DNA of 64,000 nucleotides from Lathyrus oleraceus (GCF_024323335.1 NC_066579.1:357756900-357820899), one strand, 5' to 3'. Shown: positions 34,524 to 48,699, counted from the first letter of the stretch. The notes: generated from the sequence alone by a model not told the origin. A program made the numbers and translations.

Positions 34524-34983
34524 TTTTTTTAATATTTTTTTATATTTTCAAAATGCGTGGGCTTCGCCTAGCGAGCATGACAGTTCAGGAAATTCCTCTG
34601 AGCGCAGGTGATTCTGGTGGCTTTTCTTGGGACTCGCTATGCGACCCATTCTGCTCGCCTAGCGAGCATGACAGCTGATGAACAAACTTTTGCTCCTTTG
34701 AATGATGAATAGACCCTATTTGAACATGTTGGAAGTAACTCAAGTCATTCCCTGACCATTTCACCTTCAGTTGACCAACAATTGACTTTTGGCTTCATAG
34801 TTGAATTTTGAACTGTACTAAGCCCATTAAGCTTTATCCTTCAGATAGAACCCACAAAGTGACTTGGATGACATCCTCTTGGAGCTAATTCTGATTGACA
34901 TGATGAAATGCAATATAAAATGTTAAATGACCTAAAAAATGAATGCATGAATGAGGAGGGCAAATTTGAGGTGCTACAGTAGC

Positions 34984-36195
34984 ATCGCCCGAATGTGATT
35001 CATACCACTGAACCTTAATAAGAGGAGTCTCCTTATTTCTCAACACCTTAGTTTCCCATCCTACAACACAAATTGGTTGAGGTTCGAAAGTCAGGTCTGT
35101 TTCTACTTCTACTGAATCTAGAAGAATAGGCTGAAGAAAATCGAGAATGACCTTTCAAAGTTGAGATACGTGAAAAACATCACGCATCTATGATAAAGAA
35201 GGTGGTAAGGCTAATCTGTAAGCTACTTCACCAATCCTCTCTATAATCGTATATGGTCCCACGTATCTCAGACTTAACTTCCGTGACTAAAACGTTCCTT
35301 TCAGTCTCAATCTCGGAGTCACCTTCAGAAATACATGATCACTTCCTTAAATTCTAATGGTCTTCTTCTGTTATCTGCATAACTCTTTTGGCGATCTTGT
35401 GCTTTCTTCATCTTATCACGAACCATCCTTATCCTTTCCTTAGTCTCTTGAATAATCTCTAGTCCTAAAATTCTTTCTTCACCAACTTCCTTCCAACACA
35501 AAGGTGTTCTGCATCTCCGTCCATACAAGGCTTCATAAGGAGCCATTTCAATCATGGTAACTATTGTTGTATACAAATTCAATCAATGGTAAGAGCTCCT
35601 TCCAATTTCCTCTATTCTCAAGCACACAAGATCTTAACATATCCTTCAGTGTCTGTATCATCCTCTCAGTCTGACCATCCTTTTGAGGATGATTAGATGT
35701 ACTCAAACAAAATTTCTATCCCATAGCTTGCTGAAATTCTCTCCAAAATCTTAAAGTAAACTTTGGATGTGTATCAGACACAATACTAGTGGGGACACCA
35801 TGTAGTATCATAATTTTTAAAATAAACAACCATGCAAGATGACTTGCCTTATAAGTAGTTTTCACGACCAAGAAATGTGCAGACTTATTCAATCGATCCA
35901 TAATCACCCATATTGAATCATAACCACCTTGCGTACGGGGTAACCCAACTGCGAAATCCGTTGAAATACTATCCCATTTCCATACTGAAATCTCCAAGGT
36001 TCGTAATAAACCACCTAGCTTCTGATGTCCAATCCTTACTTGCTGGCACACTATACATTCAGGCACATACTCTGCAATATCCTTTTTCGTTCCAGACCAC
36101 CAATAGTCCTTCTTTAAGTCTTGATACATATTCGATGGACCTGGGTGTATGGTAAACGCGCCTTTGTGAACTTCTTCTAAAACTTTTCTTTTCAT
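34984..36195 (-). pseudogene. Chromovirus integrase and chromodomain (decayed)
   Basis: Minus-strand fragments 36195-35716 and 35582-35325 carry a zinc-binding HHCC (EVHKGAFTIHPG, CIVCQQVR) and integrase core pieces (DFAVGLPRTQGGYDSIWVI, IVSDTHPKF), then MAPYEALYGRRCRTPLCW and QDRQKSYADNRRRPLEF. The region 35325-34984 reads as the chromodomain start (VLGWETKVLRNKE, then WYESHSGDATW across the insertion). These features match the Tekay/Del lineage. Stops and shifts separate the pieces, so it is non-functional. Confidence 0.85.
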
Positions 36196-36691
36196 TTCGG
36201 TATCATTCGGGACACAAATCCTTTGATTAAAAAGAACTACTCCATCTGATGATCAAGTGAAACCTGATTGAATCAACATCTCTTGCAACTTCTCATCTAT
36301 CATTTAACCTTGCTGGATTTCTACGCTTAGGTTATAAGTAACATTCAAATTCCCCATTATCACATTGTTCTATGTCCAATCAAACTAAAGGTTAATATCT
36401 CATAACTTTTCCAACAATGCATACTCTAACATCATCAACTCATATTTGTGTATCTCTTTCCGACTTAAGGCATCTGCAACCTTATTCACTCTCCCTGGAT
36501 GATACTTAAGCTCAAAATCAAAATCTTTCAAATACTCCATTCATCTCCTTTGTCTCACATTCGACTTCTTATGGTCAAATAAGTATTTCAAAACATACTC
36601 CATACAAGTAGTGACGCCACACCTTCAATGTAAAAACAACAGCTGCTAACTTAAGATCATGAGTTGGATAATTCTCTTCATGAGTCTTCAA

Positions 36692-38125
36692 CTAACGAGA
36701 GGCATATGCTACAACTTGACCACCCTGCATTAACACTTCTCCTAATCCTTTCTTAGATGCATCATAAAATAGTTCATAAGTCTTACTAGGATCAGGGATG
36801 ATTAAAATAGGAGCAGTTGTCAATCTTTCCTTCAAACTCATTAAAATTTGTCCGCACTTTGAGTCCCAACTAAAAGAAGTCTCCTTCAGTGTAAGTTGAG
36901 TCATTGGTAAATCTAACTGAGAAAAACCTTTAATAAATCTTCGATAGTAACCTGTTAAACCTAAGAAACTTCTGACTTCGGAAGCATTCTTCGGTCTTTC
37001 CCAATTAATAACGTCTTCAACTTTAGATGGATCCATTGCTACTCCTCCTTGCGATATGACATGGCCAAGAAACTTAACGTCAGTCATCCAAAATTCACAC
37101 TTACTTAACTTGGCAAAGAGTTGCTTCTCTTGCGGTACTGACATAACAAACCTTAAATGCATTTCGTGCTCTTATGGAGTACAAGAACCAATAAGAATGT
37201 CATCAATAAAGATAACCACAAACTGGTCTAAGTAAGGTTGGAATATCCTATTGATATAATCAATGAAAATAATAGGAGTATTTGTCACACCAAAAGGAAT
37301 TACAAGAAACTCATAATGGCGATATCGGGTTCTAAATGCGGTCTTTGGTACATCAAAGTTCTTAACTCAAATTTGATGATAGCCCGATCGTAAATCAATC
37401 TTCAAGAACACACATGCTCCTCTCAACTGATCTAACAAATCTTGTATTCTTAGCAGGGGATACTTGTTCTTAATGGTGACTTTATTCAACTGGTGATAAT
37501 CAATACACAACCGCATACCACCATCCTTCTTCTTCACTAGTAACATTGGAGCTCCCCACGGTAAGACACTAGGTCGAATGAAATTCTAGGTTAACAACTC
37601 TTCCAATTGATTCTTCAACTCTCTCAACTTGAGTGGTGACATACGATACGGAGAAACAAAGATTGGAGCAGTCACAGGTATCATATTAATAGAGAATTCC
37701 ACTTCCCTTTCAGGAGGATGAGAAGTGACATCCTTAGGGAAAACTTTTGGAAATTCACAAATGATGGGACTTAGTGTAACTTTAAGATTGTCTCGAGATC
37801 CCTTGGTGAAAACCAAGAGAACTAACTTTTCTTTCTCAAACAAGAAATTAACCATGTCAACCGTACCTTCCAAGATAGTAGTTAATACATCAATTGGAGT
37901 AGTTTCACTAGATGGAATGATGATTAACTTCTCTTCACATCCAATAAACACCGAATTGGCAGAAATCCAATCCATCCCCAAGACCACATCTACCTTCTTA
38001 AGTGGTAAGAAAATAAGTTCAATATGAAAAATTCTACCATTCACCGAAAGCGAACAATTTTCACAAATCAATGGTGTCTCACCCACATCATCCATGGCGG
38101 TTGTAACCACCATAGGAGGGGACAA
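36692..38125 (-). pseudogene. Chromovirus protease-RT-RNase H (decayed)
   Basis: On the minus strand, 38125-37586 covers the end of the protease (DVVLGMDWI) and the start of RT (SPYRMSPLKLRELKNQLEELL). Around 37230-37160 the RT catalytic motif reads VIFIDDILI before a frameshift and stop. The segment 37162-36692 carries the RT thumb and RNase H start (LFAKLSKCEFW, VRSFLGLTGYYRRFIKGFS, YELFYDASKKGLGEVL). Several frameshifts and stops show old decay. Confidence 0.87.
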
Positions 38126-38383
38126 AGGAATTGCTTGTAATCCAAGACGTTTGATACACTAAATTTATACAAAAGAGTGTGTTGCTCCGCAATCAAACAA
38201 TACAAAACATGGATGATCATTTATGATACACGTACCAGCAATCAAAGCATTGTTACTCTTAGCCTTCCTTACATCCAAAGTATAAACTCGACTGATGTTC
38301 TTTCCCTACATCTAAGTCTTACTCTGAGGGAAATCTCTAGCCGTGTGTCCTTCCCTCTGACAATTAAAACACCTAATTACACT

Positions 38384-39276
38384 TCAAGCACATCCAAAAT
38401 GAAACTTGTTACATAATTGACATTGCGAAGGGTGGTTAAGTTTTGCAGGTTGCACTTGTTTTCCTTTTAAAGATTGAGGTCTAGGCCTAAATTGGTTACT
38501 TGGCCTTCCTTGGTCCTTCTGTCCAACCCTATACTGATCTCTTTCTTCCTGAACTTTCTTAAAACTGTTCTCAGCCACATAGCATTGCCTTAGAAATTCA
38601 GTATAAGTAGTGAATTCTCTCTGAGAAACACTATGAGAAATTTCACCTCTTAAACCAAAAAGGAATTGATCAATTTTCCACTTCTCATCTGGTGCATACA
38701 TATCCTATCTAGAATAAGTAGCCATATCTTCAAACTTTTGAGCATACATAGCTACTGCCATAGTACCTTGTCTAAGCTACTGAAACTCAAACTCTTTCTC
38801 AATCCTCAAAGAGCTAGGAAAATACTTATCTAAAAAAGTAGTCTTAAAATGCTCCCAATCCCTAGGTACTCCTTGATTGGTCATAAGGGTCAAAGCACTT
38901 TCCTACCACCTCACAACAGGACCCCTCACCATGTTAGAAGCAAACACAACTTTATTCTCCTCATTACAATGCACCATCTGAAAGATCCTCTCCATGCTAA
39001 TTACCCACTCATGAGTCTTCACAGGATTTAATCCACCATCGAACTCGGGAGGATTCATGCAAAAGAAATCTCAAAAACTACCACTTGTAGCTTCTTATAG
39101 AACCACTTGAGGGTGAAGACCACCATTCAACTATTGCATCATCTGCTCCATGAATTGGTTATGTTGTGCATCTGTTGCACAAACTGAGGCCACTAAAAAC
39201 CTTCACTACCACATTGTGGTTCTGAATCTGAATTCTGAGTTCTGGGTCTACCACGACCTCTGCCTCTATCAGCCAT
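38384..39276 (-). pseudogene. Chromovirus gag (decayed)
   Basis: A minus-strand gag starts MADRGRGRGRPRTQ at 39276 and is soon interrupted by stops. A later segment, 38701-38384, is recognisable by FLFGLRGEISHSV, EFLRQCYVAE and the first Cys pair of a zinc knuckle, CQLCNKFHFG. The second half of the knuckle reads through a stop as NCQREGHTARD. Fragmentary, non-functional. Confidence 0.75.
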
Positions 39277-39417
39277 GATCATAAACGTCACAGAAATAGA
39301 ATTAAGTTGACCATGCTCAATGCTATGAATATAACATCAAGGATAATGATGACAACACACATGTGAGGTAGAAAGAAATACTCATAATATTTAATGGCTA
39401 GGTTGAGGATACAATCT

Positions 39418-39429
39418 GCTCTGATACCA
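39418..39429 (-). other. PBS of the outer chromovirus (initiator-Met tRNA type)
   Basis: On the minus strand TGGTATCAGAGC is next to the 5' LTR end (39432). This is the common PBS complementary to the 3' end of initiator methionine tRNA. Confidence 0.85.
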
Positions 39430-39431
39430 AT

Positions 39432-40165
39432 TGTAACACCCACATATAATATATGTCTAGAAATAAATATTATACATTGTGTAATACTGGTACTGAAATA
39501 CATAAGCACCTAGTGGCAACAATGTACATATTACATGCCCAAAAGAAAAACACTACTTGGAACTAAATATACACAAAGGTTCCCAAAATAAAATTAGGAA
39601 CTAGATCATTGTAGAATGATCTCAAAAATATCTACACAGCGGAAAAGCCATCCAAAACATCAGATAAGCAATGACATCACGCTATCTTGTCCTTACCCTT
39701 CGCCTGATCAGAACTACCTAAAAATAATCAACAATAACGGGTGAGATAATAATCCCAATGGGTTCCCTATGTTATGGGTCAACTCGGATTTACAAGCTTC
39801 TAATCAGTTTCTAACTTAAGTCAACAAGGGAAGAAAGACTTAAGTGATGGGGAAAAATATCGCAATGTATGGGGCTCAAACCCAGTTGAGGCACGAATCA
39901 TTGGTGTTACATCCCATTGCCTACTCATGTAAGCATCTCAAATAGGGATGTACATCATCATGGGTAAAACACTTTGAATACATGATTGATTCCATAAAAC
40001 ATGACTGAATTCATGTATCACTTGGTGACTTCATTCACCAATACTCATATGACAACAACACATATTCCATACAAAGCATCTCACTCTCAATGATAGCAAC
40101 CATCCATTCATGAAACTCACATAAGTATCATAACGAATAAATGCCATCTTCTAATGTTATCTTAG
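39432..40165 (-). repeat. 5' LTR of the outer chromovirus (truncated by element B)
   Basis: It starts TGTAACACCCACATATAAT and aligns with 1745 onward, then stops at 40165 where the LTR of element B begins. The five bases cttag (40161-40165) are the presumed left TSD of B. The rest of this LTR lies beyond the window. Confidence 0.78.
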
Positions 40166-43100
40166 TGTAGCGGTAAATTCATGACCATCAAGCTATGGAT
40201 AAGCTAGACGTCAATAAAACCAGAGTCGCCACCGCGCTTTAATTATTTCCAAGGGAAAAGGGAAAAGTACGAACAAAACCCAAAAATAAGAAGTTTTCAA
40301 ATCAAAACTAATAAAATTCCAGAGTTTACAGGTAAGGGGGTTGGTTACACAGAGGGGAGGTGTTATCACCCAAAGTGTCTGAGGTACTCCTAGGGAGCCC
40401 TTTTTTGTGTGCATGTGTATTTTGTACAAAATGATGTTTATAAATAAATAGAATGGAGGGATGAGAAAAGAATTCATTAATTATATTTTGTGTTTGACAA
40501 GACCTTCGGACTTGTGCCTACGTACCAACATAAAATAAGGGATCAAAACCTCGTAGTTCGTGGTATAAATTTCAAAGTGGATGCATTGCTTTTAACAAAA
40601 ATTTTAAGTTTGAAAGGTACCAAGGCCTAAAAATGGTTTGAATGAGTTAGTTCTTTTTACTTTTGAAAAGTTTTAAGTCAAGCATAATTAAGTTTATTTA
40701 CAAGTTTGATTAATAAAAGAAATTTAAAAATGCAATGGCATAAGACCAAAGTTTCTAGTTTGCAATATGGTCTAAGTTTAGAAAACAAACACAAGCAAAG
40801 AAGTTTTGAAAAAAGGGAGAGATTTTGAAATTAAAGAAGTGGGGATGAGATGAAGAGAGTAATCCTAAGCATAAATTTAAAAGTTAAGAGTTGAAAAGAT
40901 CTGACCAATGGACTGCAATCCAATAGACAAGAATGTCATATAGAAACCCAAATTCCCTTGGACATTCGAATCAAGCAACAAATAATGCACAATATACCAA
41001 CTTAAAGAGCAAAGGCATCAAATAAAGATAGCTACATCCAAGCTTAGCAACTCCATGATCTTCTTCAAGTTTGCCTATGTAGCAGATGAATTCCATAAGT
41101 CACAGGTTCAAAGTAACAACTTCATAATGATCATGTTGCAGATGAACTCAAATGGATCTTCAATGATGTGTCAGATGAAATTTCAAATTATAGGCACTTG
41201 GTTTTATAAAAGTTGGCATTGGCCAAGTCCTTTGCATGGGGAATGTTGCCTAAATTCTAAGTCCAATTATCTTTGATCAAACCAACAGTCCACACAAAAT
41301 ATTTTTTAGGGTTTTTGTTCTTATTATGTACATTAATGGTCAAAGACTACACAAGCAAACAAAATATATACAAACAAGATATATCACACAATATGGTCCA
41401 AGTGGACAAAGTGAAAATGACATTAATATAAACAATTAGAATGGTATGAATAATGGCAAATGAATAAAGCTTGAAGTTAAATTGCATTAAAGTAAATGAC
41501 TTAAAATTAAATGTTAGTTGTTAATGAATTAGAAGTTAGTCTTGCTTTTGCTTTTGCTTTTTTACTTTAAGCCATTCTTTGGAGAACGGTCAACCCACTT
41601 ATCACAAGCATGAATCCTTGAACCAAGACATCTTCCAAATGAAGGAAAAAGGGCCAAGTTTCCACACAATACCATGAAAGATGGGATACTTACAATCTCA
41701 CTAACTAGAATGATATGCCTTTTGTGTCAAAAATTTAGCACTATGTTAAGCAATCATAATTGGACTTATGTAGAAGTCACAACTATTTAAGGTCGGGCAA
41801 TAGAATTTTGGTGTTAATGCGTGTTAGAGACATAGTATAATGGACTATGCTCATGAAACATACCACACATAAAAATAATATGCAAAAGTGGTGGCCTAAT
41901 CTCATCCATGCTTATGTTGATTTTGAATGCAACTAGCCTTTGGATATAGAGATATCATAGGTCAAATGAAATGGATGCATAAAGAAGGGGAATTAGATGA
42001 AAAGGTAGGGGAATGGATCAAAACTCAAATTGGACAAGAGATGACTTTTACCAAATTAAGATCATTCATTCATTTTGCAAGATGGAATATACATTCCATC
42101 AATCCCCTAAATCCAATGATCTTATTAACCTAGCAAAGTCAAATCAACCTTGACAAAGACCCAACAACACAAGTCAAACTTGCAAAGACCATTAAATTGG
42201 CTCAACACAATTATTTGGCATTTATTCAATTTAAAAAATACTAAAAATAATGTATTAAACTAAATATGTTTTGTCAAATTCCTAAAACCTCATCAAAACA
42301 CTAAAGAAATGACCATGAGATTTATCATAGGTCAAAGGATCTTGGAGAATTTTTTTCAGAATTTTTAGAAACTTAAAAGTATTTTTAAACAATTAAAAAT
42401 ATTCACAAAATCAATTAAATCATGAAAAATATTAATAATGATCCGAAAAATAATTTTAATTCAAAATATGAAAGAGGATTTTATTTAAATTTTTTTGGTG
42501 AAACTCTCTTATTGGATTAATATTAAAATTAATATGAATTAATGAAAATAAAACAAATTAAATGAAATTCAAATATTCAAAAAAAATGTGGATCACTTGA
42601 TCTCCCTCATTAATTGAGGTGGCAGATCAAGTGGCCACAAACGCGCATTCCACAATGGACATTAGTCAGCGCGCTACAGGGAGGGTATTCAAAACCAACG
42701 CGTTAGATTAAAACATTTTGAACAAGATCAATGGCTCTGAACCTATCTAGCACATCACCGGCGCTGAAACTTCGGTCACCTTCTCAGGCGAGCCTCACCG
42801 GACTGGTTCAATCATCACCATCACATAAATGAAAAAGGGGGACATGATCTGAAAGAAAAAATGGCGTAGAGCACAAATCTGACCTCAATTCTAACTAACT
42901 CCAAATATATAGAAAGATATGAGGAGTTGAATTTTGAGGTGTGTCAACTGAGTTGCTTCGATTTGACCTCTAAGCAACTCAATCTTCTCGCCAACATTGG
43001 TAGGACTTCAGACAACCAAAGAATCAATAGAATTGAGCAAGAATTAGAGAGAATCAAAGAGAAGAAAATTTATGGAAAATACCTTCAATGTTGTGCAGAA

Positions 43101-44853
43101 CTTGATCTTGCTTACTTCAAACCTTGCTTGATTACACTCAGTAATCTTGCAAAAGTGTTTTGGCAATGGAACAAAGTTTTGGATCCTGGAGTTTTTGAAT
43201 CTCCAAACAGTGAGATTCAAACTCAATTTTAAATTGAAAATTCTCAGGTTTTCCTTTAAATTGTGAGGGTTTGAAGAGAGGGGGAAAAGCTGGAGCGCAA
43301 AAGTCCTTTCAAATGAGCTCAGAGGGCATGTATTTATAGCATTAGGGAGTGATATTTGCACACTTGCATTTGCTTCCAAATTTGGCAATGTCATGCACAA
43401 GCTTGCATGAGCGTGTACAGGCCCATGAAGCAATACATTTAGGTCCAAATTCATCTAAAATGAAGTTGAAATGAATCTTGAATGGCAAGGCAATGCTATG
43501 TGATGTTTTGAACATTTGATCTTTCCACTTGATGCAGACCTGTTAAGACCATGCGCAGCCCTAACAAACCTGGTCCAAAATGGATAAAATAGGACTCTTT
43601 CGAAAGCTTAGATCAAGGGTAACAACTCTTATGTTGGACACTTTTCCATTTGGAACTTGGATCATGGTGAATTTTGAGGTGGAAGTTTGGAAATTTCAAC
43701 ATGTTGAAATTTTTCCTAAGTGTTAAGTCATATACCTCAATATTCCACCTTGCTTAACTTTTTATGTGAGCTCTAAATGAGAAACGTGTCTTCATAAAAG
43801 TTGTAGGTCTTTCAAATACCTTCAAAATTGTCACCAATTTCATGTCATTTGGATTAAGAATGATAGAGTTATGAATTTTTAAAGTTGAGGAAAATCACTT
43901 GTTCAATGGTATAGAGCAAAAATGACCTATAATGTATCCTCATATCATATGCTCATAAAAGTTGATTTAGCTCTCACTCCAAACATCAAAGTTGAAGTAG
44001 ACCTCTTGAATTTGATTGTGAAACTTGGAAATATTTCATCTTATAAAAATTGAGCAAGTTATGGCCTTGGGAAGTTGACGTTCAAATTAGGGTTTAGACA
44101 GAATGACCTATAATGTTTCAACATAGAAAATGATTTTTAAAGCAAAACTAGCTTTAGGTCTTAACATGAAAGTTGTTTGGAATGTCATTTATAGTAACTT
44201 GGATCTTAGAATCATTTTCATATGGTGAAAATTGTAGGAGATAGGGTCTAGGGGGACCCAGTTTTGATTAGATGAATTCATCTAGCCAACTACCATCAAC
44301 CAACTTGCTAACTTCCAATTCTCTTGACTTTTTAGGCTCATGGTAGATCATATATGCATAAGATGATGAATTTGGAAGTGTCCCTTGATAAATTTGATCA
44401 ATTGGTGAGATAGCTTGTTGTAGAAGTTACTCAAGATACCCAGACAAACTAGGGTTTCCAAGGCAAACCAACTCCAAACTCTTGAAGAATATTTGATCAA
44501 TATGATATGTAGAGATCATTGGGATTAATATATGATGCTTAGAGACATTGTGGATAAATCCTTGGTTGTGCTCTTGGCCATGAGAGTCTTAAACCCTAGA
44601 TATAAACTTGATAGATCAATGGTGATCATGCCCTACCTACAAAAGAGTTAGGCAAATGCAAAGACATATTTTTGCTATTTGGTTAGTAAAATAATAATAT
44701 AAAAGTATGATAAAATCACATGGTGCTTGGTGATCTCTCCCAAAACAAACCCAATGAGAGAGGGGTAAGGAGGATGCCAAGGTATGATCCCAATGCTAAT
44801 GCATATGATGAGATTGCATGAGGGATCTTATGGTCAAAAATTGGGGTCTTACA
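40166..44853 (-). mobile_element. 3' LTR of Ogre-like element B (minus orientation)
   Basis: A 4,688-bp LTR that reads TGTAAGACCCCAATTTTTGA at its minus-strand start (44853) and ends ACCGCTACA at 40166. Start and end match the LTR of element C and the solo LTR at 30596, though divergence is visible. No ORF in it is supported. It is followed on the right by 163 bp of element interior, starting with a PPT. Confidence 0.85.
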
Positions 44854-45016
44854 GCTGTCCCTATTTGAGGACATTCTAACTGAGGAGATGAAGGTTAAAA
44901 TCTTCAGCTCGACTCAGTAGAATGGGCTTAAATAACAACATATAGAAACAAATTTTGGTCCCTTAGAGACCTCATGATGCATATGATATGAATGTAAAAG
45001 TGAATTCTCTGTAGGG
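44854..45016 (-). mobile_element. Short interior stub of element B with PPT
   Basis: On the minus strand the sequence ends AAATAGGGGACAGC immediately before the LTR, a PPT like that of Ogre A. The rest of B lies beyond the insertion of element C at 45017. The five bases taggg (45012-45016) are C's presumed left TSD. Confidence 0.75.
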
Positions 45017-48000
45017 TGTAAGACCCCAATTTTGTCCCTAAGATCCTTCATGGCATCATATCATAACATTGCATTGCCTCAAGGATCATTGGACACCTTG
45101 CTTCCTTCCCTATGGGTGGGATCTTTCTTGAGAGTGGTTCTTGATCACCAAGCATTGCTTGCATTTGTATGTCATTGCTTTTCTTTTTATCACTAACCAA
45201 AATGTACAAAAATATGTCATTAACCTTTGTTACTTGCAGCTTAAGCAATCAACAGTCAAGGCAATTCAAGTGAATCTTGTGTGCAAGAGATGAAGTTTCC
45301 ATTGAGATATGGATCATGTGATCATTTAATTGAGCTTATGTGAGCTATAGGTTCATTTTGGAGCAAGTTCCCTAGTGGCAAAGGCCCCAAATTCATCAGA
45401 ACAATTTCAGGTCATCTAAGGGCCTATGCAGTCAACTGAAAAGTCAACTGTGGGTCTTGAGTGTGGAAATTGAGTTTCTTCATCCCATTCATGTTCAAAT
45501 CAAGCTTATTCATCATTTCAAAGATCAAGGTTGAAGAATTTGAAGTCAAGTCAAAGGTTTCCAAAATTGGAAAGTGACCTATAATTTCAACTTTCCAAAA
45601 ATGGCAAGTTTTTGATCCAACTTCAACTCAACTTTCCAACATCAAAGAAGCTTCAAATGAAATTTTTTCCAACATGAAAGTTGAAGATATCTCTCTCCCA
45701 TTTCCAAAAAGTCCAAGATCATGAGCATCTGATGAATGGTTGAGGAGATATGATCAAATCATTGCCAAATATACATGGAACTTCAAAAGGCCATATCTTT
45801 TGATCCATGACTCCAAATTGAGTGGTTCTTTTTGCAATGTTCTTCTCTTGACCTCTAACTTCCAAATCATGCATCACATTACATAAAATCTCATCACATA
45901 ATCACTTGCTATTCCATGCTTTTTTTGGAGGGAAATTGCAAAATTCAAAAATGGTGCATTGTATGGACTTTCTACCATTGCCATTGTGTTTAAAAGATCA
46001 TTTTAAGTGACTTTGATGAAGGGTGTGGTACTATTCACGTGCAATTAGCCCATGCACCATGCAAATTTTGATTTTTTACAAAACACCTTATTTCACTTAA
46101 CCAAACTAATTATGGATTAGCAAGTTGATTAGGAAAGCATATATATACTCTAATCATAACAGAATTGAAGAAGGTTAATCACAATTCACCATTTCTAGAT
46201 CTAGTTCTTCTCCCTCTGCAAAATTTTCTTCAAATCAAAATTCAAATTTCTTGAACATAACACCTTGTTTTGGTTAAAGATTCTTGATCAGTGAGTTGAT
46301 TATAGTGTGAATCAAATGCTGATTTATGGAATTCGAGCAAGAATCAAGTAGTTGAAGCTCATGAAGTTGAAAATGGAAATTCAAGATTAAGCAAGATCTA
46401 CACGTGTTCAAGCTTCCTTTTCTTCATCAAACATCATCACAAGCATTATGGACTGGAGTTGTATCATCACAAGTTGTGGATCGTGTGAATTGAAGATTCT
46501 GCTCTTCAAGAGGTCAATTTTTGATCCTCTTATTTTTGAAATTCATTGCTATATTCTTGTAGATCTTGTGTTCCTGGTGATTCTGATGCAAATTTCATGT
46601 GAATTGGTGTATTATTGAGCAAGATATGAGTGATTAAAGTTTTATGTGTGAAAATGATTTTGCTCGATTCTGTTAATTGATGATGATTTAGCATGAAATG
46701 TTGGTTGATCTGTGTTCTACATTGCAAGATCTTGCTAATGATATAAAAATCTTTGAATTCTGGACAAATCTGAAAAATCTGGAAATTCTGGATGAACATT
46801 CATCATTTTCATCATGAAGAAGATGAAGATCATGCATAGCGTTGGTTTCTGGAAAAATTACATCGGTTTTCTGAAAATAGTGACGGTTTGAACCGTCCAA
46901 ATCTGCAGCGCTAGGGTTCATATTGAAACGAGGTCGTTTTGCCTCAGCGCGCGCTTCACATTTTAAAAATCAACATACTTCGATTCCTGGCTGGCGCATA
47001 ATTTCAAATGTTCATGCATTTTATCATTTCCCTCCACTTTTGTATGCTGCATGCTTCACTTGTTTTTTATTTTTTTCATCAACTTTAAAAATCCATATCA
47101 AATTGAAAATTGATCCAAAAATACCTGGTTTTTTGCTAAATGATCCTTGAGATGTCTAGTTTTTAATGATCATGAGTTTGAAAGTTGTGCCTGGCTGGAA
47201 TTTTATTTTCTCTAGGTTGATTGAACACATGTGCATTTGTGACATTTCCTTACTCTTTCCATCATGAAATGCTTGTTTTTAATCCAATGGACATGAAATT
47301 TTACATGCTGATTCTAGACACATTGCTGGATGTTTTAGGCTTGGTTTGGTATTTTTCTCATGTACCAATTCTGTTTTATGCTTGTGTTAACATGGTGTGA
47401 CAATTTGTGTCACACATTTGGTTGTTCAACTTGTGCAATTTAATTTCCATGCCAAATGATCTTGGATGCTTCTGATTTTTTGTATGATGATCATGTTGGA
47501 TGTGTTGAATGCTCATGAATTTTTCCAGAATTATTTGAATCATTTATGTTTTGATTTGGATTTTTCATTCATGATGATCATATATGAGCTTTGAAATTGT
47601 CTTTGACTTCACTTGATCATGAAATGCCTTTGATGATTGATTTTGATGTGAGCCTTTTTAGGACATGTTAATATATGTTTGAAGTTGCAATGTGTTGAAT
47701 TTCAGCTCCTGTTTTGATTTTTTTCTTCATCTTTGACCCTAGGCTTTGACCTAGTGGTTTGTTGCTTACATGTGAGCTTTGAGTTTCAGGTTTAAGCATC
47801 CAAGTTCCATGGTTGATGATGCTTCATCATTTGGATGTTGATATTTGCTTTTGATTGCTAACACTTGTTGTTTTGTAGGTTGATGATAACTCATTTGAGT
47901 TTGCCTTATGGCTTTTGTGTTGTACATTGAGATTGTCTGTTGGTTATTAACTGTTGTCTGTTGGTCTGAATATTGTACTGATTTGTTTAGCTGTTTCCAC

Positions 48001-48699
48001 AGGTACTTAAGTTGTTTTAAGTTCATTTGAACTTTGCTTTGCTTTTGCTTGTGGTTGGCATACCACTTAGGTATAATCTCTAATCTTCATGTAGTCTGGA
48101 AGACCTACTGTTATTGGTAGGCACCTGTCTGAAGCCCTCCTTAAGAGGCCATGTTTTTGTTTGTTTAATTTTGTGCCAAGCAGGTAAAGTCCTCTTAAGA
48201 GGCAATTGGAAGATAAAAGGGATGTGCAATCCATCCCCTTCTATTCAGTTATGTCATTCACTTTGCTCACACCATGTGTTGATGCATTGTGAATAAGAAC
48301 CCAAAATCTTATAGAGTCAACCATTTGTGGAGAAGAGTTCCCTCATTCTGAACTCCCACACTTTCTATTGTTCAAAGCTCTCCCAGGGCAGGGATAAGAG
48401 CTATGAGGCACACCCCTCATCTCCATTTCATCTGCTTCACCCTAACTCTCAATGTTAGGGTTAAGAGCTCAAAATACCCCATTCCAGTTGGCTTGTTTCT
48501 AAAGCCTAACCTTGATTGAGCCTATTGATTGTGTATAGTGTGTGCTAACTGATTGCTTGATTGCTTAACTGTACATCTTTCATGTTTGCTTTTGCATATC
48601 TACTTGCATCTCTCCATGTGCTTGCTTTTGCTTTTCATAGCATATTTGCTTTATGTGAGGAGTCAGATGTAATACCATCACTACGCCAAAAACTGGAAT

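Larger units (their letters stand above)
3611..34978 (-). mobile_element. Ogre-type (Ty3/gypsy, Tat lineage) LTR retrotransposon A, minus orientation, itself interrupted
   Basis: Both boundaries are exact. The element starts TGTCGCTCCCC at 3611, ends GAGGTGCTACA at 34978, and is flanked by the 5-bp TSD gtagc (3606-3610 and 34979-34983). On the minus strand the order is 5' LTR, PBS, leader, ORF1, gag, pol, repeat-rich 3' UTR, PPT, 3' LTR. An ORF upstream of gag, a tRNA-Arg-type PBS and dual RNase H are hallmarks of the Ogre/Tat lineage. Of the 31.4 kb, about 13.7 kb is a nested Athila element (16067-29799) and 2.1 kb is a nested solo LTR (30596-32666), leaving about 15.6 kb of Ogre. Several nonsense codons and frameshifts make it non-autonomous. 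Confidence 0.93.
30404..34978 (-). repeat. 5' LTR of Ogre A, interrupted by a solo LTR
   Basis: The LTR begins TGTCGCTCCCC at 30404 and ends at 34978. It is split after 30595 by a 2,071-bp insertion and resumes at 32667. The TSD ggaag occurs at 30591-30595 and 32667-32671. Near 34451-34515 it carries a (TA)n tract longer than that of the left LTR. Confidence 0.92.

Noticed and set aside
41927..43454. ORFs at 41927-42133, 42927-43232 and 43044-43454
   Set aside because: Short frames in the LTR of element B, without recognisable motifs; opposing strands overlap.
45048..48296. Several short ORFs in the 5' LTR of element C
   Set aside because: No homology or motif, and composition typical of LTR DNA.
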